The translations under genes were made by a program, and so were the position numbers. The notes under the pieces were generated by a model. That model did no database searches. It worked only from the letters and a program-made list of their open reading frames with translations, and was not told the origin of the DNA. 64,000 nucleotides of DNA from JAHIKV01 sp963733145. Lineage in GTDB: Bacteria; Planctomycetota; Planctomycetia; Pirellulales; Thermoguttaceae. The stretch covers positions 124,001 through 188,000 of the forward strand of contig CAVTCJ010000017.1 in assembly GCA_963733145.1 (NCBI GenBank), read 5' to 3'. Below, piece by piece: positions 58,881 to 64,000 of the stretch; within the stretch, counting starts at the first letter, position 1; every line of letters begins with the position of its first letter.

Positions 58881-58929
58881 GAACGATTACGTCCTTTTTT
58901 TATCTACACAGTTCCAGTGGAATGCAGAT

Positions 58930-60727
58930 TTACTCTCCCACGTACCGGAACATGAATCGTCCGTCCGGCGCCGCGTCGCCGCTGAGATAGAAGTCCATGA
59001 TATCGCCCGGTCGCTGGAGGTTGTCGGCCCACTTGAAATCGAGGCCGATCCGGGTCGTGCCTTCCGGCAGTCCCAGGGCCGTGCGGGGAACGGCCAGTTG
59101 GAGCTCGTTGCCGGCGACACGAAACCGGACGGATGCGACTTTCGTCCAGCGCCATCCGCCCGCGTTCTTCTCAAGCCACGTCGTTCCCTCCGATACGCCG
59201 GTCCGATTCACGATGAAATCGTAGCCATTCCCAGCCGGTTTTTGGGTTCCGGTCGGCGTCGATCAAGAGCCACATCCAGTTCGCGTCCCGGCAGGGCGTG
59301 ATCGGCTCCCGGGTCTTCGCGTAGAAATAGACGTTCTTCGCGTCGCGGGCTACCTTCATCACGGTCAGGTCGTTGCGGCCGCTGGCGTTGGTGTAATGCA
59401 CCGGCCCGATCGCCGAAGTCGCGATGGTCGTTGTCAAAGGCGTGGTCCGCGAACTCCGGTCCCACGTCCCGCCACTGCTCGAATCCGCCCGCCACGTCGA
59501 TGGTCTTGGCGGCCGAGGCCCGGGGGCTGGGCGAAACGCCCTTGTAGCGGCGGACGTTGGCGACCAACTGGTAATAGTAGTTGTCGTTGTGCAGCCCGGT
59601 GACCGGCTCGATGTCGCGGCTGTATTCCTGGTTGAACTGGTCGACGAAGACGACCGGCCGGCCGGGGCGGCTGAACTTGCCGGCCGTCCACTCGTTCCAC
59701 CCCGTCACCATCACGAATGGCGGAGCCAGTTCGAGGGCGCGGTTCCACTGCTCCTGGAAGTTGTAGCCTCGGTTCACCGCGCCGGGCGAAAGGTCTTTCT
59801 TCCCGTCGTGAAAGCTGCGGCCCGCGGGCGTTTCCCGTCGCTCATGTCGGTACACTGCGCCGTCGCTGTCGCGGAGGTTCTGGGCCACCGCCACGTTCAC
59901 TTCTTCGGGCTTGGCGGGGTCCTCGTCGTAGCTGTAGACCTGCGGATAGGTCGATTCCCAGTGCCACTCGTTGTGCGTGTTGACCAGCGTGAACGGCCAA
60001 TGGGCCTTGCGCAGCGTGAAGAACTGCCTGGACCTCGGGACTGGCCTCCTTCGGATCGCAGATCATCAGCGGCCTGCCCTGCCAGCGGAACCAGAGGTCC
60101 TTGTAGAGTCCGGGCTTGTAGAGGTCGCCGTAGATCTCCTGGGCCGTCTCGCCCGCCCGCGTGTTGACCATGAAGCAGATCTGCGGCGTGCGCCCGCCTT
60201 CCTTGCGGACCTGCGTCCAAACCTCGCAGAGCTTCATGTAAACGTCGCGATAGGTGATTCGGTTGGTCGTGTCGAAGATCAGGGTGTCGATTCCGGCGTC
60301 GGCCAGCAGGTTGGCGTGGCGGCGGAGCACCCAGGGGTCCATCGAGTGGTAATAGCCGTAAAGCGGCTCGCCCCAGTAGTACGGGCCGGGCGGGCCCCAC
60401 AGCGGCGAGTTCGGGCTTGCTCAGGATGTCCGGGTCCTGGGCCAGGATCTTGGCGAGGTTGTTCGGCTTGTGGCCGCCGGGAAAATGGGTCAGAAAGTAG
60501 AAGATCCCCACGAAACGGCCGGCGCCGCGCGGGCCTGCCTCCTCAGCCGTGGGAAGCGTGCGGCCCAAGGCGTCGGTCGCCGCCCAGGTGTCGGGCATAA
60601 CGCCCGCGGCGTGCGTTTCAGTCGCGTGCTGGGCTTCACCGGCCTCCGTCCCCAATCCCATGCCGGTGAAAACCATGCTCAAGATCACAACAACCACAAC
60701 AAACAAAAATGCCTGGTGTTTCTTCAT
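58930..60727 (-). CDS. Glycoside hydrolase 71/99-like exported protein, four frame breaks
   Basis: Reading across four one-base breaks gives one protein of about 598 residues. It begins at ATG 60727 with a signal peptide (MKKHQAFLFVVVVVILSMVF). Family sequence then follows: FVGIFYFLTHFPGG, the segment YYWGEPLYGYYHSMDPWVLR, HANLLADAGIDTLIFDTTNR, VNTHNEWHWESTYPQ, MVTGWNEWTAGKFSRPGRPV and, in the last third, a beta-sandwich-like domain (GNELQLAVPRTALGL). The NEW motif and the DAGIDTLIFDTTN strand recall GH71/GH99-like enzymes that cut mannans and glucans. Breaks are near 60409, 60028, 59413 and 59224, each consistent with one extra base. I cannot tell whether the gene is damaged or the sequence wrong. 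Confidence 0.6.
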
Positions 60728-60869
60728 GTATTAAAAATCCTCGGTGGAATTCGCCTGCTGCAAACCATCATTTGTTGTGTTTGAAAGACCGAAGCCCTCC
60801 TCGACCTTGGTGCAGCACAAACCTCTGCGATGAGCTTTTGTCACAAGGGAGTGGAACCCGACGGCAAAT

Positions 60870-61417
60870 TTATCCGGCGAAAATATCGCCGACCCGAATG
60901 CTGAAACCCGGCAGAACTTCGTCACCGGTCAGGGTATCGGCAAGGCCGAGGATGACGATCCGATCCAAACCGCAGTAGACCGTAACGGTTTCCGTTTCGG
61001 GATCGAGCACCCAAACCGCGCGGCAGCCGGCCGCCAGCCAATCTTTGACCTTGGCGAGCACCTCGCTGGCACGATCGCCGGGCGAGAGGACCTCCACCGC
61101 CAAGTCGGGCGCCGCGGGAAAGAAACCTCGCTCCGGCGTCGGCGGGAGGTTCTCGCGGCGAATGAAGGCCGCGTCGGGCGCGCGAACCGTATCGGGGTCG
61201 TAGAAGATGTGAAAACCGGTCTCCGCCCCGGTCACTACGCCAAGTGACTTTGCTTTCACATAATCTCGAAGAATTCGCCGATCTCGGCGGCAATCCGACC
61301 ATGCTCAAAACCGGCTGGTGTCATTTGAATAAGTTCTCCATGCACCAGTTCGCAACGGCCAAGCCCCGACGTCTGGAGCAATTCCACGGCGGTCATTATA
61401 TGATCTACTGTGGCCAT
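60870..61417 (-). CDS. Uma2 family (DUF820) endonuclease-like protein, one frame break
   Basis: A second Uma2 protein, about 181 residues from ATG 61417 (MATVDHIMTAVELLQTSGLG). CELVHGELIQMTPAGFEHG lies in one frame; after a missing base near 61270 the family sequence continues as LRDYVKAKSLGVVTGAETGF and PDTVRAPDAAFIRRENL, PDLAVEVLSPGDRASEV, WLAAGCRAVWVLDPETETV and LTGDEVLPGFSIRVGDIFAG. The end closely resembles the Uma2 gene at 56261-56803, suggesting recent paralogues with the GH-like gene and polX between them. Confidence 0.8.
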
Positions 61418-61492
61418 GATAGCTCACATTGTAACTGACTGCTTATGTTCCGTCCATGATGAAACTAACCTCGTCAAAATAGCGTCAAAGGC

Positions 61493-61520
61493 TTGTGCCC
61501 GCAATCTGAACGTATATTAT
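61493..61520 (+). promoter_or_regulatory. Promoter for the last gene
   Basis: TTGTGC (61493-61498) and TATTAT (61515-61520) with a 16-base spacer. The ATG is at 61627. Confidence 0.45.
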
Positions 61521-61626
61521 GTAGTCGGCACCCCGCTGAGGTCGGTGGTGGTTTTCTGACGATTTGCACCCCTTTGCCGGGGGATTATCCGTCGATCTCT
61601 TTTCACACCACGTGAGGAACATAGTA

Positions 61627-64000
61627 ATGAGTTGCAAGCCTCGATTGCTGCTGGGCGCGATGGCCATGCTGGGCCTCGCCGTTTTTTTTGCCGCCGCCAG
61701 GGCGCAGGAACCGGCCGACGATGGGAAAAAGGCCGAGCAGTCTCTTCACGAACAGGACATCTACATCCCCTATGAAAAGTTGCGGGAAGTGTTCGAGAAG
61801 CACGGCCGCGGCGTCTTCCTGCCTTACGAGCAGTTTCAGGAACTGTGGAAGGCAGCGCGGGAGAAGACGCCCCGGACCGCGGAGGAAAAACCGCCCGTCG
61901 GCGCGCTGATCTCCGAAATCGACAATCAGGCGACCGTCGAGAAGGACGTGGTCCGGGTGAAGGCCAAGTTGAAGATCGAGGTCCTGGCCGAGGGCTGGCA
62001 CACGATCCCACTGCGGCTTTCCGACGCGGCCATCACCCGCTCGTCGCTCGGCGGCAAGCCCGCCCGCATCATTGGCGCGCCGGGCCAGGATTACAAACTG
62101 CTCATCGAGAAGAAGGGCAAAGAGCCGGAAAACGTCGAGTTGGACCTCGATTACGCCAAGGCCATCACCCGCTCGCCGGGCCGCAACAGCGTCTCGTTCC
62201 AGGCCCCGCAGGCGCCGATCAGCCGGTGGCGGGTCGTGATTCCGCAGTCCGGCGTGAAGGTCGATCTGCATCCGCTGATCGCCGCCACGGAAGTTCCCGA
62301 GGAAAATGTAGCACAGCCGCCCTCGGCTGTGAAAAATGGTCCTGGGCAGCCGGGGGCGGCTACCCCGCAAACACCTGCGAAAACCAAAAATGAAACGGTC
62401 GTCCTGGCGTTCGTCGGGGCGGCCCCAATCATCAGCATTGATTGGACGCCCAAGGCCGAAGGGCGCGACCGGCCTGACCGCCATGACCAGCGTGCAAACC
62501 GAGGAGCAGGTCTGGATCGACGAGGGCGTATTGCGGTCCCGGGCGACCATCACTTACGCGATCAGCCGCGCAGAATCTGGCGCAACTCGAAATCGACGTG
62601 CCGGCCGATCAGAAAGTGGCCAACGTCTTCGACGCCAACGTCCGGCAGTGGTCGGTGAAAACGGTCGACGGCCGCCAGCGGATCACCGCCGAGCTGTTCG
62701 AGCCGGCCAAGCAGTCGCAGCAAGTCGTCGTCGAGTTGGAGAAGTTCTTCACCGACAAGCCGAAAAACACGCTCGAAGCCCCGGTCTTCGCCGCGGTCGG
62801 CGCCGGCCGCCAACAGGGCGCGGTGGTCGTCCGCGTGGCCGAAAGCCTGCGGGCCGAGGTCGCCAAGACCGTCGGGCTGTTGCAAGTGGACAACGCCGAT
62901 CTGCCTGCCGCCTTGAAACGGGCTAAGTGGGACTTCGCCTATCGCTATGCCACCGTGCCGTTCACCCTGGCGTTGGAACTCGAGAAGGTGCAGCCGCGGA
63001 TTACCGTCGATTCGCTGCTGGAGGTCAATCTTCAGCCCGATCGCCTGACGCTCGATCTGACGGCGGTCTACACGATCGAGAAAGCGGGCGTATTCCGCCT
63101 GGAATGGGACATCCCGCCCGGATACGACGTCCGAAACGTCCGTGGCGAGCCCGTCGGCAAGGCGGCGCCGGTGCAAGTCGATTCCCATTTCCTCGAAGGC
63201 AAGGACAAGACCCATCTGGTGGTGAACCTCTCGCGAAAGGCGATCGGCAAGGTCGCCCTGTTGGTGCGGTTGCAGAAGGACCTCCACCGGCCGGAGTTGT
63301 TGACCCCGACCGGCAAAGCCGCGCAGTTCTCGCTGCCGGTCCCCAGCTTGCCCAAGGGGGCGGCCGAAAGTTCCAACGGACGGTTGGCCGTTTACGCGCC
63401 GGAGAGCATGCGGGTGAACGCCGAAAAGACCGTCGGCCTGCGGAACATTGCCATCCGCGAGGCGTTCCAGATCGTGCCGCCGACGCGGCTGTCCGAGCCG
63501 AGCGAGAACCGGCCCGTGCTGGCCTTCGCCTACGGCCAGGAGCCGGCCGAGTTGAACTTCGCCGCCGAGCGCCGCAAGCCGCAAGTGACCATCCGGCAAC
63601 TGATGGTCGCGCGGGTCGAGGAGGGCGTGGTCAAGTTCGAGTTCACCCTCTTCTACGACGTGCTGTACAGCGGCGTAAAATCGCTGCGGCTCGACGTGCC
63701 GGCCGAGGCGGCCGCCGGTCTGCGTGTTGCCGCGCCCGTGCATGAGAGCCCGATCGAACCGCCGCCGGCCGATCTGGAAAAGGGCTACGTCGCCTGGCGG
63801 CTCAGCGGCGACGCCGATTTCTTCGGTAAAGGCAAGATCAACCTGACCTGGGAGAAGAAAATCGACAAGCTCGACGTGGGCCATCCGGTGACGCTGGTCA
63901 TGCCCCGGCTGATTCCCCGCGACGTCGACCGCTCCTGGGGACAGATCGCCCTGGTCAAATCGGAGACGATCGACGTGGCCGAGTCGGGCGAGCCGCAGGG
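61627..64000 (+). CDS. Large exported protein, partial, two frame breaks
   Basis: It begins at ATG 61627 with a signal peptide (MSCKPRLLLGAMAMLGLAVF, ending AARAQ). It has many beta-strand-rich segments (EISDNQATVEKDVVR-like KDVVRVKAKLKIEVLAEGWH, NVELDLDYAKAI) and runs off the end of the window. A repeat inserted in frame at 62308-62366 reads AQPPSAVKNGPGQPGAATP. The frame breaks near 62460 and near 62567, each fixed by dropping one G, after which VFDANVRQWSVKTVDGRQR, FAAVGAGRQQGAVVVRVAE and GYDVRNVRGEPVG continue. I do not recognise the family; planctomycetes have many large proteins of this kind. Confidence 0.6.
62308..62366. repeat. GCACAGCCGCCCTCGGCTG repeat in frame in the last gene
   Basis: GTAGCACAGCCGCCCTCGGC with a facing GGCAGCCGGGGGCGGCTACC arm. 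It encodes AQPPSAV...GQPGAA. Confidence 0.65.

Noticed and set aside
1..64000. tRNA or rRNA genes
   Set aside because: I looked for T-loop and acceptor patterns and found none convincing; GTTCGATTC-like strings fall inside coding genes.

Overview
The window looks like a chromosome segment of a high-GC planctomycete, most likely a Pirellulales-type organism. The reasons are lineage-typical proteins: a DUF1559 pseudopilin-like protein (27399-28364), a PEP-CTERM protein (25968-27077), a DUF1598-like secreted protein (34556-35945), a trypsin-like protease with a C-terminal SHD1-like domain (8936-10447), a CPBP-fused NatB permease (17978-20375), a DcaP-like porin (260-1651), and very many short palindromic repeats between and inside genes. 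I saw no rRNA, tRNA, CRISPR array, prophage or biosynthetic megacluster. This was reading by eye, with no database search.

Layout. 1-8.7 kb: 3' end of hemC, porin, an exopolysaccharide-type pair (sugar-phosphate transferase plus GT4 glycosyltransferase), an unknown TIM-barrel-like protein, an AAA ATPase and truB. 8.9-16.1 kb: SHD1 protease, a split glutamine-dependent NAD synthetase (NadE plus a separate nitrilase-type glutaminase), aspS, an orphan antitoxin-like ORF, and miaA with a small in-frame downstream gene. 16.1-23.4 kb, minus strand: amidohydrolase (possible aminofutalosine deaminase), NatB-CPBP/NatA, mqnC and mqnA, together suggesting the futalosine menaquinone route. 23.9-29.1 kb: CHASE/HD-GYP c-di-GMP phosphodiesterase, PEP-CTERM protein, DUF1559 protein, methyltransferase. 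29.3-34.3 kb: ZnuA/C/B-like metal ABC transporter and an FHA-GAF-sigma54 activator. 34.5-47 kb: DUF1598 protein, metallopeptidase, nuoB, DUF3795 protein, ftsH, recQ, Nudix, haem-motif-like protein and DUF2891 protein. 47-64 kb: SDR, MoCo-carrier-like protein, an 893-aa secreted protein, SatP-like acetate transporter, two small proteins, an ISKra4 transposase relic, Tat-exported sugar isomerase-like protein, DRG-like GTPase, two Uma2 proteins, PolX, a GH71/99-like protein and a large partial secreted protein.

Two patterns run through the whole window. First, at least ten families of short inverted repeats fill the intergenic gaps, and several sit in frame inside conserved genes (miaA, truB, recQ, the amidohydrolase, natB, the last gene), adding linker peptides. 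Three look like intact non-autonomous mobile elements: a 168-bp unit present as an inverted pair 24.6 kb apart with one mismatch, a 125-bp unit present as an inverted pair 5 kb apart, and an element with 22-bp perfect terminal inverted repeats nested in another repeat. No transposase that could move them is present. Second, about 18 single-base frame breaks affect roughly eleven otherwise well conserved genes, some in G/C or A/T runs. This looks more like sequence error than decay, and it breaks up many real genes when they are called automatically.
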